Below are positions 51,265 through 61,124 of a stretch of 64,000 bases of DNA, piece by piece (position 1 is the first letter of the stretch; each line of letters opens with the position of its first letter). The stretch is from the IMG/VR virus record IMGVR_UViG_3300046660_000219, positions 1 to 64,000 of that record, one strand, 5' to 3'. This stretch comes from a virus. The notes under the pieces were generated by a model. That model was given only the letters and a program-made list of their open reading frames with translations. It was not told the origin of the DNA and searched no databases. A program made the translations under genes and the position numbers.

Positions 51265-52113
51265 ATGGAACTCTGCCTTGCTATCATGCTGGCGGCTAAG
51301 AAGGCCGGTATCCTCGCTGGCGGTGACGGCAAGGACGGCACGCACGTCTATACCGTTGTTGACGCCCGTGATCCGGTTACCGTGGTCATTCGGCCGACTG
51401 GTCGTGCTACCCTTTCTACCGTTGAGAGTGACAAGGAACACCACTTCACGCTGAATGACGAGGATGACGTCGCTTCGCTGTTCGAGACCCTGGCCAAGAT
51501 GTTGATTGAGGAAAATCTCGACACCAAGGCTAACCGCTTGCTCAAGATTATCGAGTCAATGGGCGCTCAAGCCGACTCGGAGATTGAAGCGGACGGTGAC
51601 AATGCTACAGTTTCCGCCGATGACTCGGAAGAGGACGATACCAGTGAAGACGATGAAGAAGAGTACGAAGAGGAAGCTCGCGTGACCCAACCTTCTTTGC
51701 TGTCTAACAAGAGCGCCGCCTTAGACCTTTTTGAGCAAGAGTTAGCCACGGCGGCACAGCTTCCTATGCATATGCCTGCTGTGGATTTGGTTGTCGCTCC
51801 CGTTGAAACGGCGGCTAGCGCGTTAATGTCGTCGTGCGTTGATATGGTAGTGCTGACCAACATGACGAAGGGTGATTTCACGGTCTTTCAGATCATGGCA
51901 GCCTTAGCCGAAATGGTTGGTCATACCGACGCCGCGCGTATCTTCAACGCTGTGCAAACCTTCCACGAAGTAAATGGTATTCTGCCAGGCGGAGTAGGCG
52001 AACTGGCAGACCAGTGGATCTACAAGCTCATGGGCTATGTGGTTGACACGGCGGGTCCGATTACTGGTGCCGAGGTGCGCGGTACGCTCATCTCGTACAT
52101 GCCTATGATTTAG
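51265..52113 (+). CDS. Unknown protein with acidic linker
   Basis: 282 residues. N-terminal α/β domain (~1-100), acidic linker DDSEEDDTSEDDEEEYEEEA (~118-137), then a ~140-residue helical domain. The AAGAGGA ribosome site is good. It sits next to the MSKL peptide and the SGNH gene. Unknown. Confidence 0.7.
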   Translation: MELCLAIMLAAKKAGILAGGDGKDGTHVYTVVDARDPVTVVIRPTGRATLSTVESDKEHHFTLNDEDDVASLFETLAKMLIEENLDTKANRLLKIIESMGAQADSEIEADGDNATVSADDSEEDDTSEDDEEEYEEEARVTQPSLLSNKSAALDLFEQELATAAQLPMHMPAVDLVVAPVETAASALMSSCVDMVVLTNMTKGDFTVFQIMAALAEMVGHTDAARIFNAVQTFHEVNGILPGGVGELADQWIYKLMGYVVDTAGPITGAEVRGTLISYMPMI

Positions 52114-52123
52114 GAGCACCGTT

Positions 52124-52252
52124 ATGAGCAAACTCACTAGACGCTCTGTTGTGCATGGTAGCAGTGCTACCGTTTTACGCTCCGCTATTAATGGCGCAGT
52201 CCTTGTTTCTGCCATAAATGGTAAATTGTTGACTAGTGCTCGGAGCACCTAA
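52124..52252 (+). CDS. 42-residue peptide MSKL-type, copy 2
   Basis: ATG 52124 to TAA 52252. Begins MSKLTRRSVVHGSS and has the same length and position as the peptide at 45104. It ends 1 nt before the SGNH gene at 52254. Sequence similarity is confined to the first ~10 residues and the general β-prone composition. Confidence 0.62.
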   Translation: MSKLTRRSVVHGSSATVLRSAINGAVLVSAINGKLLTSARST

Positions 52253-52253
52253 C

Positions 52254-53798
52254 ATGACCGTTCTAAACGAACTTGAATTGGCTTCTGCTGGTGGGGCTAC
52301 GGCTGCTAGTGTTCGTCAGCGGGCTATCTTGTCGGCACTACGGTTTACGCCTGGGGTATTGCCGCTGGCGGCTTCCGCTCCTACCGTAACGGTAGCTACT
52401 AACGGCACAGCGACAATCACCAGTACGGTTGACGTGTCAAAGACTACACCTAACACAACGATACCTGTAACGAATGCGAAAATCGCTACTGTTGGTACTC
52501 CGTTGAGAGCTGTGAATTCACAGCTTTTCATGGGTAATAGTATTCAACAAGATGCCGCTAACACCGCGACATCGCGTCGGTCCAATCGACAGCGTTATCG
52601 TTTTTTGTTTGACGGTCCAGTGTTTGAAGCCGCTTTTACCAATCGCCAGGGTCGCGTTTGCATCATGGTCGATGGTGAGATGGTGTTCAATGCTCAAACA
52701 GAGCCGCGTCTCCCTATACAGTTATTGAACGACCAAAATGCGTCATTGGTAAAGGTAGATTTCGGTACTAACACGCCGTCTCTTTACGCGTCCTTCGTTC
52801 AAAACAACGGCGCGCCCGCCGTTGGTGGTAGCGGTTACGTGGTAGGCGAAGTTATTACTATGACAGGTGGGACTTTTACTGCACCTGCAAAAATAAAGGT
52901 AACAGCGATAAATGCCGGTGCCGTGCTCTCGGGGCAGATCGTAGATCCTGGCATTTATTCAGTGTTCCCAAACAATAACGTCGCACAGGGATCAACCACA
53001 GGGTCTGGGACTGGTGCGACGTGGAACCTAGTCTCTAGTGCTAGACATTCGGTACGACGTATGCGCCGTATTGAAATTATAACGTCTGGCGATAACTATC
53101 AGCCATACGTGATAGGTATCAATGTTGGTGCACAAGATTGCGTGCAGCCGTGGCCCGTAGTTGGTCCGCGCATCCTGTTCCTTGGTGACAGTCTTGTCGC
53201 TAATACCTTTTCTGACTGGCCGACTGGTGGTTTTGCGGATCTATCTGGTCAGTTTCTTGGCCTGGATGACATCTGGATTTCTGGTCGCAGCGGCGAAGGG
53301 TATTTGCAGCAAGTTAGTGGCGTCAAGTTGCGTGATCGCCTAATCAACGATGTGTACGCATACACCCCGGACATCATTGTTACCTGCATGGGCTACAATG
53401 ATAAGGCGCAAGATCCTACGGCGCTACAAGCCGAGGTGCAGGCCTGTCATGCTGACCTTCTAACCAATCTGCCCAATGCATTCCATTTCGCGATGAACGC
53501 CCATCGTGATTACTTAACTAGCCTTACTCCTCCAGCTAACGTCACAAATGCTATCGCAGCCGGTATTAATGCGGCCTACGCATCTTATGCTAATCGGGCG
53601 CGATTTATCGACAGTGTAGCCTTGGGTTGGGATGTTGGTGGTAGTGGTACCGTAAAAGCACCGACTGGTGTTGGTACGAGTGATTTCTGGATATCCAGCG
53701 ATACACTGCACATGACGCAGGCTGGCCACGAGCGCCGCGCCTACTTGCTAGCGCAGGCTATCTACTCAGCTTCGCGGTCTATTCTGCTGAACATCTAG
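52254..53798 (+). CDS. SGNH-hydrolase adhesin with shortened tag
   Basis: 514 residues from ATG 52254. Start MTVLNELELASAGG is a partial form of the N-terminal tag. β-rich N-terminal half. SGNH domain: ILFLGDSLVANT (Ser), VTCMGYNDKA (the GxND block), and DTLHMTQAGH at the end (Asp-His). It is a presumed carbohydrate esterase or adhesin. Confidence 0.8.
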   Translation: MTVLNELELASAGGATAASVRQRAILSALRFTPGVLPLAASAPTVTVATNGTATITSTVDVSKTTPNTTIPVTNAKIATVGTPLRAVNSQLFMGNSIQQDAANTATSRRSNRQRYRFLFDGPVFEAAFTNRQGRVCIMVDGEMVFNAQTEPRLPIQLLNDQNASLVKVDFGTNTPSLYASFVQNNGAPAVGGSGYVVGEVITMTGGTFTAPAKIKVTAINAGAVLSGQIVDPGIYSVFPNNNVAQGSTTGSGTGATWNLVSSARHSVRRMRRIEIITSGDNYQPYVIGINVGAQDCVQPWPVVGPRILFLGDSLVANTFSDWPTGGFADLSGQFLGLDDIWISGRSGEGYLQQVSGVKLRDRLINDVYAYTPDIIVTCMGYNDKAQDPTALQAEVQACHADLLTNLPNAFHFAMNAHRDYLTSLTPPANVTNAIAAGINAAYASYANRARFIDSVALGWDVGGSGTVKAPTGVGTSDFWISSDTLHMTQAGHERRAYLLAQAIYSASRSILLNI

Positions 53799-53844
53799 TA
53801 GTGTAGATTACCATTACGCTCTAAACAATATAGGAGTTACAGCT

Positions 53845-54642
53845 ATGAGTGCGGAGCGTTTCATTGAGACCGCCGATTGTCATGGTTTCCAAGCCTATTC
53901 GCTGCATGATGTGCTAAACGGTAGAGAAGACGATGCCAAGCGCGCGTTAATCACTGCCGGTATGGAAGTCAGTGACGGTGCTAGCGGTGCAGCTCTGGGT
54001 ATGGGGTGGCTTGAAGCCGCCGCTAGTCACTACAATGTCTCGCGCGATCCGAAAGACTACGTCATTGCACCGGTTAGCATCCTCGTTTCGGGCATGCCTA
54101 ACCGCAATGGTGTAGCATTTCCTTTGCGCGAGCTTGCTGCGTTCGACGTCGAATACAAGCAAATGGCTTACGAGACGTGGACCCGCTCGCCGGTGTTCTA
54201 CGAACACGCCAACGAAGATCACACCAAAGCACTCGGCGTGATCTTCGACACGACGATGCGTCATGCGCCAGAATTCGCTGGAGACGTACTATTTCGTGTC
54301 AATGCGTTGTGTGGTGTTGACCGTACGCGTGCACCAATGCTGGCTAATCGTGTTTTGACAGGTAACCTTAAGACGTGGAGCATGGGTGCTAGCGTTGCGC
54401 AGTATCAGTGCTCGATCTGCGGTCACAAGCCGACCAAGACCAGCCGTCGCTGTGAGCATATGAGCCTGGACAACAGGCAAATGCGTACCTTTGTTGGTGC
54501 ATCCGGTCGCCCCCCTAAGCTCGCTCACTACACGTGCGCGGGCATTCGTGGTTTCGAGACTTCGATGGTTGAGATTCCCGCTTGGGCTTCAGCGCAAAAT
54601 GAGCCTAATCAGCTCATGTCGCTGTACTCCCCCGCCGACTAA
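53845..54642 (+). CDS. Prohead-protease-like protein with zinc-type Cys cluster
   Basis: 265 residues. PVSILVSGMPNRNGVAFP, YEHANEDHTKALGVIFDT (candidate catalytic His), and VNALCGVDRTRAPMLANRV then LKTWSMGASV follow the layout of capsid-maturation proteases that process the prohead core in large phages. CSICGHKPTKTSRRCEHM is an added CxxC...CxxH zinc cluster, which I have seen in such proteins. It is placed in the fibre region but with the head genes not far upstream. Family call by eye. Confidence 0.62.
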   Translation: MSAERFIETADCHGFQAYSLHDVLNGREDDAKRALITAGMEVSDGASGAALGMGWLEAAASHYNVSRDPKDYVIAPVSILVSGMPNRNGVAFPLRELAAFDVEYKQMAYETWTRSPVFYEHANEDHTKALGVIFDTTMRHAPEFAGDVLFRVNALCGVDRTRAPMLANRVLTGNLKTWSMGASVAQYQCSICGHKPTKTSRRCEHMSLDNRQMRTFVGASGRPPKLAHYTCAGIRGFETSMVEIPAWASAQNEPNQLMSLYSPAD

Positions 54643-54657
54643 TAAGGAAATAGTAAC

Positions 54658-56040
54658 ATGGCTACTGCCGTTTTGTCGGCTTCTGATCTCGCCACGGCGG
54701 GTGGTTCGATCAATCTTTCGACGCGTTTGCGTCGCCTTGCGGAAAGGGCTGCGCTAAGTAACCCTTTCGATACGCCGCCTTTGGTGGTTCCACCCGACTA
54801 CGCTAACTCTACGGCGCTCCTGCAAGGGCACGTCGTCAAGAGTGGCGGTAACATGTTCATGACGGTGACGGCTGGTACTACTGCATCTAGCGGTACGCCG
54901 TCTACAGCCAATGGTGACGCCAATACTAACGGTACGGCGGCCCTGGCTTTCATGGGACCTATACCGCGCACCGCCGACGATCCTAGCGCACCTACTGTTA
55001 CTTTCGTAACGAGTAACCCGGCGCTCGGCGTTGTCTGGGACCCGGTTGGTAATCCTACTCTTTATCGTGCACTAGGTGCTACGCCGCAAGCCTATCGTAC
55101 GTCTCTCTGGGAGCTGCGTTCTTTCGTCCCGGCTGCTAGTGCGGCTACTGTTTGTCGTAGCGCGGTCATTCAGACGATCGTGGACGATTTCAAGTTCGCT
55201 GTCTCCATCCCGTCGAATTCGCAAAGTGTGCGTATCGCTATTGACGGTCAATTCTACAGTGTGTCGAGCTGGAACCCTGGTGGTTCTGACTCCTGGGCTG
55301 TTTTTGACTACACCGGCAAAGCCGCGAAGAAGCATCGCCTCGTTAGTGTTTACACTAACAAGAGCACTAGCTATTTCGGTGGCGTGCAAACGACCACGGC
55401 TGGACAGATTCACACGCCACCCGTCTCTGACACCATCAGAATGGTAGAATGTGCTGACAGCCTTGGCGCTGGTGCTGGTCCTGGCCCGTGGGGTGCGGGT
55501 AACGCCCCGGCTGTCGCTTTCGGTTCGATGATCGGCGTCGAAGATGTGTGGGTGCTGTCTACCGGCTCGACCGGCGACATCGCTAACGCTACTAACACTG
55601 CGTACAATTACGCAGAGCGCGTTCCGCAGATCATTGCTCTCGCGCCGCATATCATTTGGATACCGACATCGACTAACGATCTCGTGTCCACTACGAGTGC
55701 GGTTACCGCCGCACGTGTCGCTACGCTGCAAGCGTTACGCGCTGGTTTGCCTAACGCAATCATCGTCAATGAAGGTATCTGGCCCGTTCTGAACGGTGGT
55801 AACACCGCTGCTGTGACGGCACTAGAGAACGCTGTAAAAGCGGCTCACGATACCGTTGTTGACGCGCGCATGTTCTGGGTTCCGCGTGCTACTGAAACGC
55901 CGCCGTGGATCACCAGCAACAACCGTGGTTGGAACATCGCGGCCGACGGCATTCACCCGCCTGACGCGGGTTCGTTGTACATCGCCCGTCAGCGTGCGCT
56001 CGCTTGGCGTCGCTACGTCCTACCGTTCTTGCAAGGCTAA
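54658..56040 (+). CDS. SGNH-hydrolase adhesin with N-terminal tag
   Basis: 460 residues. Tag MATAVLSASDLATAGG, then a ~260-residue β domain, then SGNH: VECADSLGAGAG (GDSL with Gly replaced by Ala), IPTSTNDLVS (block III) and DGIHPPDAG (Asp-His). Leader AAGGAAATAGTAACATG. First of five tagged SGNH genes in sequence. Confidence 0.8.
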   Translation: MATAVLSASDLATAGGSINLSTRLRRLAERAALSNPFDTPPLVVPPDYANSTALLQGHVVKSGGNMFMTVTAGTTASSGTPSTANGDANTNGTAALAFMGPIPRTADDPSAPTVTFVTSNPALGVVWDPVGNPTLYRALGATPQAYRTSLWELRSFVPAASAATVCRSAVIQTIVDDFKFAVSIPSNSQSVRIAIDGQFYSVSSWNPGGSDSWAVFDYTGKAAKKHRLVSVYTNKSTSYFGGVQTTTAGQIHTPPVSDTIRMVECADSLGAGAGPGPWGAGNAPAVAFGSMIGVEDVWVLSTGSTGDIANATNTAYNYAERVPQIIALAPHIIWIPTSTNDLVSTTSAVTAARVATLQALRAGLPNAIIVNEGIWPVLNGGNTAAVTALENAVKAAHDTVVDARMFWVPRATETPPWITSNNRGWNIAADGIHPPDAGSLYIARQRALAWRRYVLPFLQG

Positions 56041-56060
56041 CGCACAAAGGAAATACTATT

Positions 56061-57389
56061 ATGACAACTGCGGTCCTTGCTGCTTCAGATTTAGCCACGG
56101 CTGGTGGTGCGTTAGCTAACGGGTCGCGCTCGTTCACTGGTACGCGCGTCTATACGGGCATGGGTGTAACTGCGTCTACCGCCTATCCTGGCTACACTTG
56201 GCAACAAATGGTAGCTGCGCCTGGACCTTTTGACGCTGTGCGCTTGATTTTCGCCAACACTACCAACGCTGCCGTGACGATTGACGCGGTGTGTTGCGGC
56301 GCTACGTCTAGCATTGCCGCTTATGATAACGTCTCAGGTACGGGTGTCAGCGGTCGTGCGGCACAATGGGTGCTAGGGAAATTTACAGCACCGGGAGCGG
56401 CTAGCACAACGGCTGGTGTAATGCCTGCCAACACCAACGCTGACATTACGGTAGAAGCGCTGGCGGGTGGTGCTACCTTTGCTACCATTCCTTCGCTCTT
56501 CTATTCCGACTGGATGGCTTGTGAGAGTGTAGCGCGCACGGATGGCGGTACAAAGCCGTTGGTTTTGGTGCGCGCTTACATTTCCCAGGCTGGTGCTATT
56601 CCGCTGTTTGGTACGAACTCATCGATCCCGGATTGGGATGACGAGACCAAGATCGGACTGGTTATTCAGAACCGACAGAAGGTGAATGACTTCGTCACCG
56701 TTAACAACGGTAGCTACACTTTTGCCGGCGAATTCCCGAACAATCCCATTCTTGGCGTTGAGTTCGCCATGCGCGTTCCTACTATTACGATGGTAGGCAT
56801 TGGCGATAGTAAGGTGCGCGGTCAGGCCAGCACGCCTGACGGCTACAATTATATGGAGATTTTAGCTAACTCTGTCAGCACTTTGACGGCTCCTGTCATA
56901 CCGGCCATTTACGGATGGGGCGGCCAACAGACGTCGTACAATTTCTCGCGCTGGCAGAAGCTTATTGCGGCTGGTATCAAACCACAAATTGCGATCTTCT
57001 CGCCGTTCTCTCAGAACAACTGGACAGGTACGGCCAGCCAAGTGTCGTCGGCGCAATATGCTACTATTCAATTCGTACGCTCCTGTTGCGAACGCGGTAT
57101 CTTCCCTATCCTCGTGACCGGCGAACCTATTGGTGCGGTTGACGACAGCAGCCCTACTCTACAAGCAGATAATGCTAGAAAGCTGGTGAACACTTTCATC
57201 CGCAATCTTGAGAGCACTTACGTGGGTGTCTTCGACAACGCAACGGTTATGGGTGACGGTGCTACGCCAGAACGGTATAAGCCATCTATGGTTAGCTCTG
57301 ACCACGTGCACCCCAACCTTGTCGGTCATCAAGCTGCCGCTACAGCGGCGTTGCCGAAACTGCAAGCGATCCTCGCGCGTATTCGCTAG
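56061..57389 (+). CDS. SGNH-hydrolase adhesin with N-terminal tag
   Basis: 442 residues from ATG 56061. Tag MTTAVLAASDLATAGG; β-rich middle; TMVGIGDSKVRGQA (Ser); no clear GxND block (SPFSQNNW stands in its place); SSDHVHPNLVGH (Asp-His). This makes it the most aberrant catalytic set of the row. Leader AAAGGAAATACTATTATG. Confidence 0.78.
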   Translation: MTTAVLAASDLATAGGALANGSRSFTGTRVYTGMGVTASTAYPGYTWQQMVAAPGPFDAVRLIFANTTNAAVTIDAVCCGATSSIAAYDNVSGTGVSGRAAQWVLGKFTAPGAASTTAGVMPANTNADITVEALAGGATFATIPSLFYSDWMACESVARTDGGTKPLVLVRAYISQAGAIPLFGTNSSIPDWDDETKIGLVIQNRQKVNDFVTVNNGSYTFAGEFPNNPILGVEFAMRVPTITMVGIGDSKVRGQASTPDGYNYMEILANSVSTLTAPVIPAIYGWGGQQTSYNFSRWQKLIAAGIKPQIAIFSPFSQNNWTGTASQVSSAQYATIQFVRSCCERGIFPILVTGEPIGAVDDSSPTLQADNARKLVNTFIRNLESTYVGVFDNATVMGDGATPERYKPSMVSSDHVHPNLVGHQAAATAALPKLQAILARIR

Positions 57390-57410
57390 CACATTCAAGG
57401 AATAAATAGT

Positions 57411-58571
57411 ATGACCACAGCAGTTCTCGCCGCGACGGATCTATCTAAGGCAGGCGGCGCGCTAAGGCAGTTTCGCGCGGCGTTCTCCAAAACCGGTACG
57501 CTGGGAAATACCGATACTACCGGTATTTCGGATGGTGTGGCCACTTCAGAAACCAGTCGTGATGTCTTCATGTCGCCGCCGTATCAAGTTAGCGACATTC
57601 AACTGTGCTTCAGCAATATCTACATCAACTCATCCGGCGAAGCTGTCACTACTAACGACATAACGGTACAAGCGAACGTCGAGATCGCAGGTGTGTCTTA
57701 TCCGCTGTTCCAGGCCGGTCGCCGTAACATGGTGCTGGAGCCGGGTGCGGTTGACGTACCGTTTGATCCACTAGCCATCGACATTCCCGCTAACACTGCG
57801 ATGTACTATCGGGTCTACGTTAGTGTTTCGTCTGGTGGCGTGTGGCCGCGTGGGCGTTTCGGCCGCCATAATCGCGCAGGCGGTATTACTGCTGGCGCGA
57901 ACTCTACGGCGGCTATTGGTACGCTACCTAACGATCAAGGCCAGTACATTTACGGTCCCAGCCTAGTGCTAGGTCGTACCGTTGGTAACTCGGCTCCTAG
58001 TGTTCTTGTTGTTGGTGATAGCCTCGTGGCTGGGCAAGGTGACACTGGCGACGCTAACGGCGCAGTCGGCTTCGCGGAACGCGCACTGACTGGTGTAGTA
58101 GGTTACACTACCCTTACCAAGTCCGGCTATCTGATGACGTCGCTCACCAACTCGCACACGCGGTCGCTGGCGCGCTGCACGCAGTTCTGCTCATCGGCCA
58201 TCTTGGAGCTTGGCTCTAACGATATTTTCGGCTCGCACGTCAACCTTGCCACCATGCAAAGCCGTGCGGCGGCTGGTGCCGCGCTCCTGAAGAATCGTGG
58301 TCTCAAGGTCTTTATGACTACTATTATGCCACGTTCGAGTGGCGGTGTGTCGGCTAACCCTACCGATAGCGCAACCACGGCGGCGTACAATGATTGGCTG
58401 CGCCTAGGTCAGTCATTCATGGACGGTCTGTTCGACATTGCTGACATCTGTGAGACGACGCGGAATTCGGGTCTGTGGAAGCCGGCGCTGCAACCGGGTG
58501 ATGGCATTCACCCCAACGGTGCTGGTTACGCTACTATTTCTGCGGGCATAATCACCAGTCAATTGGTCTAG
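57411..58571 (+). CDS. SGNH-hydrolase adhesin with N-terminal tag
   Basis: 386 residues. Tag MTTAVLAATDLSKAGG; β domain; VLVVGDSLVAGQGD; AILELGSNDIFGS; GDGIHPNGAGY. All canonical catalytic blocks are present. Similar in the SGNH part to the 59636 and 61508 proteins. Confidence 0.82.
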   Translation: MTTAVLAATDLSKAGGALRQFRAAFSKTGTLGNTDTTGISDGVATSETSRDVFMSPPYQVSDIQLCFSNIYINSSGEAVTTNDITVQANVEIAGVSYPLFQAGRRNMVLEPGAVDVPFDPLAIDIPANTAMYYRVYVSVSSGGVWPRGRFGRHNRAGGITAGANSTAAIGTLPNDQGQYIYGPSLVLGRTVGNSAPSVLVVGDSLVAGQGDTGDANGAVGFAERALTGVVGYTTLTKSGYLMTSLTNSHTRSLARCTQFCSSAILELGSNDIFGSHVNLATMQSRAAAGAALLKNRGLKVFMTTIMPRSSGGVSANPTDSATTAAYNDWLRLGQSFMDGLFDIADICETTRNSGLWKPALQPGDGIHPNGAGYATISAGIITSQLV

Positions 58572-58594
58572 CCACACATAGAAAAGGTAGGATC

Positions 58595-58936
58595 ATGAAT
58601 GAGCGCCCGGTAATCCGCCGTTTGGCTAGTAAGGACGATCCAGAAGGCGTGACACGTTTTCGTTTCCCTTGTCCCGGCTGTGAGTATGGTCATTGGGTAC
58701 GTGTGAACGCAGCAGATTCTCCCAACTGGACGTGGAATGGCGACTTCGTGCGTCCTACCTTTTCTCCTAGCGTGCATGTCTTTCCTGGCGGCAGCCTGCA
58801 GACTAAAGCCGAAGGTGCGCGAGACGGCACGTGTCACAGTCACGTCATTGATGGCAACATACAGTTTCTTAGCGATTGCTGGCACGACCTCAAGAATCAG
58901 ACTGTGCCGCTACCGCCACTCGACTACGGAGATTGA
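58595..58936 (+). CDS. Zinc-type protein of the DUF6527-like group, copy 1
   Basis: 113 residues. FPCPGCEYGHWV, WTWNGDFVRPTFSPSV, CHSHVIDGNIQFLSDCWHDL and QTVPLPPL agree with a small Cys/His family I know as DUF6527; the name should be confirmed by an HMM search. Two Cys, two His and a Cys/His near the end could bind zinc. A related protein lies at 61125. Confidence 0.62.
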   Translation: MNERPVIRRLASKDDPEGVTRFRFPCPGCEYGHWVRVNAADSPNWTWNGDFVRPTFSPSVHVFPGGSLQTKAEGARDGTCHSHVIDGNIQFLSDCWHDLKNQTVPLPPLDYGD

Positions 58937-58939
58937 ACC

Positions 58940-59209
58940 ATGGCAGTTAAAGACGGCCGCACGCATAAGAGTAAAGCACATCGCAAAGCTATTTCAGACG
59001 GTCTACGCGCTTACCACGCCAACAAGAAGTTGGGTGCTTACTACAAGCTCGATTCTCCAAGTAAGTGGCGTAAAAACCTAAAGAGTTCTATGGCAAAGCT
59101 AGAGCGTGAGATTAAAAATAATTCCGCTAGAGGGCTGCCAGCAAATAGAGAAAAGGCTATGCTGGCCAGTTATGCCAAGCTGCTGGCTAAAGGCCCTCCT
59201 AGCAATTAA
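58940..59209 (+). CDS. Small basic protein
   Basis: 89 residues, about one quarter Lys/Arg, start 3 nt after the previous stop. Helical and charged (KKLGAYYKLDSPSKWRKNLK), without the W..SP motif of the next gene. It may bind nucleic acid or act in the tail tip. Unknown. Confidence 0.65.
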   Translation: MAVKDGRTHKSKAHRKAISDGLRAYHANKKLGAYYKLDSPSKWRKNLKSSMAKLEREIKNNSARGLPANREKAMLASYAKLLAKGPPSN

Positions 59210-59227
59210 TAATAGGATTAGCAAATT

Positions 59228-59623
59228 ATGCCTAGCAGCAAGTGGTTCAACAGCCTGTCGCCACAGCGCAGGAAAGCTTACCTTAAACAGCACAAGAAAT
59301 CCAAGTTCCACGGCAAGCCTGTCAGTGGAGCCAAACCGGTGATTGGCGCACGCCCTAGCCTGGGTGGTGCTATCCAACCGTCCACGGCGGTTAAACCCGG
59401 CCAAAAGGCCGCTGTAAAGCCGCCTGGGAGCCACTTACAGGGCGTGAAGCCCGGTGCGCCTAACCCCGAGGCCGAAAAGCCGATCAAGCTTGTCCCCAAG
59501 GCTCCTAGCGATCACGACGGCAAGGCCGCGCCCGCTAGAGACGTCAAGAAACCTGACCCGGCGCGGGTAAAGGGTTTCACCAACAAGGTCGGCGACGCGA
59601 TCCGTCGTGCGCTCAAGTCGTAA
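59228..59623 (+). CDS. Basic protein with W-x-SLSP motif
   Basis: 131 residues. N terminus SKWFNSLSPQRRKAYLKQHK, then a Pro/Lys-rich disordered stretch, then a short amphipathic end. The first 30 residues match the start of the 60882 protein (W..MSP..R..Y...H..SK). Interleaved with tagged SGNH genes. Confidence 0.65.
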   Translation: MPSSKWFNSLSPQRRKAYLKQHKKSKFHGKPVSGAKPVIGARPSLGGAIQPSTAVKPGQKAAVKPPGSHLQGVKPGAPNPEAEKPIKLVPKAPSDHDGKAAPARDVKKPDPARVKGFTNKVGDAIRRALKS

Positions 59624-59635
59624 GGAAATAGTAAC

Positions 59636-60880
59636 ATGGTAACTGCGGTCCTTGCTTCTACGGACATTGCTACGGCTGGTGGTTCACTAAAAGAGTATGT
59701 ACCACGTCGCTTGATTCACGTTGGGACGCGCTCTGGTAACAACGGTGTTGGACAATCAAACGGTACGAACCTTCAATTCAATACCGTTACCAACCATTAT
59801 GTGCCGATCGCCGCTCGCGGTTTGCGTTTGATGTACGTTAACTTTCAAGTAGCGCAGGGCGCTGCCGAGGCTGATCAAACGGCTGACATTACCTTGAAAG
59901 TTGGCGCACGTCCCGCTGGTGCGTCGCCCGGTAAAACCCAACCTGACGCGCCGTCAATTGGTACCTGCCGCCGTGTTACTTGGGGCGGTGCTGTGTCCAC
60001 GACACTGTTAGGATCAGTGTCCGCTGTCGTCGGTAGCACCAACGCAATATCGGATCCACTACCTTTTTATCTGCCCGGCAACACTCTGCTATCAGTGCAG
60101 ACGTACGCTACCTTGACGTCTGGTCAGTACTGGCGAGGGCGTGGCGTAATTAGTGGCCCCGGCGAACGTAACGAAGAAGGCGTTACCGTTACCGATCGCT
60201 CGATTTCTGGTGGTGCGGCTGGTACGGCTGCGTGGTCCATCGGGCCTAACCTTATTTTAGGTATCCCTGATAACCCTAATGCTAGATCTGTGGCCATTAT
60301 CGGTGACAGTATCGCTACCGATACCGGAGACACGGCCGATACTTCGACTGGTATTGTTGGTTACGTTGAGCGCGGGCTAGGTATTTCTGTACCTAACGCC
60401 AAATTCACGCGTGGTGGTACTAAACTCGCGCACTGGACCACGCGTAGCTATTCGCAAATGGATCTAATCGCGGCGTACTTCACCGATGCTATTATCGAAC
60501 TTGGCATTAACGACGTTGGCACGCCGTCTAGTCTTTCGACCATGCAGGCAGATGTTGGTGCGATCATCAACAAACTCCGAGCCCAAGGTCTGCGTATCTA
60601 TCTTGCTACGCTGACGCCGTGGACTACGTCCACTGACAGTTGGGTTACGACTACCAATCAAACGGTAACAGCTAACGAAGCTCTACGTGTTGCGTACAAC
60701 ACGTGGGTCCGCACTATGCCTTTGGGGATTGCTGGCGTGATCGAGGCGGCGGACATCGCTGAAACCGCCCGCAATTCTGGCATCTGGAAAGCAAATAGTA
60801 CGGCAGACGGTGTTCACCCTAACGCCGCTATGCACTTGCTGTTGTCCGCGTCTGTTACTCCTGCCATGTTTGGCTACTAA
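59636..60880 (+). CDS. SGNH-hydrolase adhesin with N-terminal tag
   Basis: 414 residues. Tag MVTAVLASTDIATAGG; VAIIGDSIATDTGD; AIIELGINDVGT; ADGVHPNAAMH. All SGNH blocks are intact. The C-terminal half is close to the 61508 protein (VPNAKFTRGGTKLAHW against VPASKFTRGSDRLSYW), so it is a recent tandem duplication. Confidence 0.83.
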   Translation: MVTAVLASTDIATAGGSLKEYVPRRLIHVGTRSGNNGVGQSNGTNLQFNTVTNHYVPIAARGLRLMYVNFQVAQGAAEADQTADITLKVGARPAGASPGKTQPDAPSIGTCRRVTWGGAVSTTLLGSVSAVVGSTNAISDPLPFYLPGNTLLSVQTYATLTSGQYWRGRGVISGPGERNEEGVTVTDRSISGGAAGTAAWSIGPNLILGIPDNPNARSVAIIGDSIATDTGDTADTSTGIVGYVERGLGISVPNAKFTRGGTKLAHWTTRSYSQMDLIAAYFTDAIIELGINDVGTPSSLSTMQADVGAIINKLRAQGLRIYLATLTPWTTSTDSWVTTTNQTVTANEALRVAYNTWVRTMPLGIAGVIEAADIAETARNSGIWKANSTADGVHPNAAMHLLLSASVTPAMFGY

Positions 60881-60881
60881 G

Positions 60882-61112
60882 GTGGCGAAGGTTGTCAGCA
60901 AGAAAGGTAGCACGCAGAAAGATTGGTGGCACAGAATGTCACCGGAAGCGCGTGCTACCTATTTCCACAGCCACCCCAACAGCAAGCTACGCAAGGTGTC
61001 TGGCGTCAAGAAACCACTAGCCATTGGCGAGCTGTTGACCCTGCAAGACAAGCGGTTGCGCAAGCGTCGCGCCAAGTGGCACGACAGTAAAACCCGGCCT
61101 ATCCAGATCTAG
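60882..61112 (+). CDS. Small basic protein with W-x-MSP motif
   Basis: 76 residues from GTG 60882, one base after the previous stop. DWWHRMSPEARATYFHSHPN mirrors the start of the 59228 protein. The end is Arg/Lys-rich. Unknown. Confidence 0.6.
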   Translation: MAKVVSKKGSTQKDWWHRMSPEARATYFHSHPNSKLRKVSGVKKPLAIGELLTLQDKRLRKRRAKWHDSKTRPIQI

Positions 61113-61124
61113 AAGGTTATGTAA

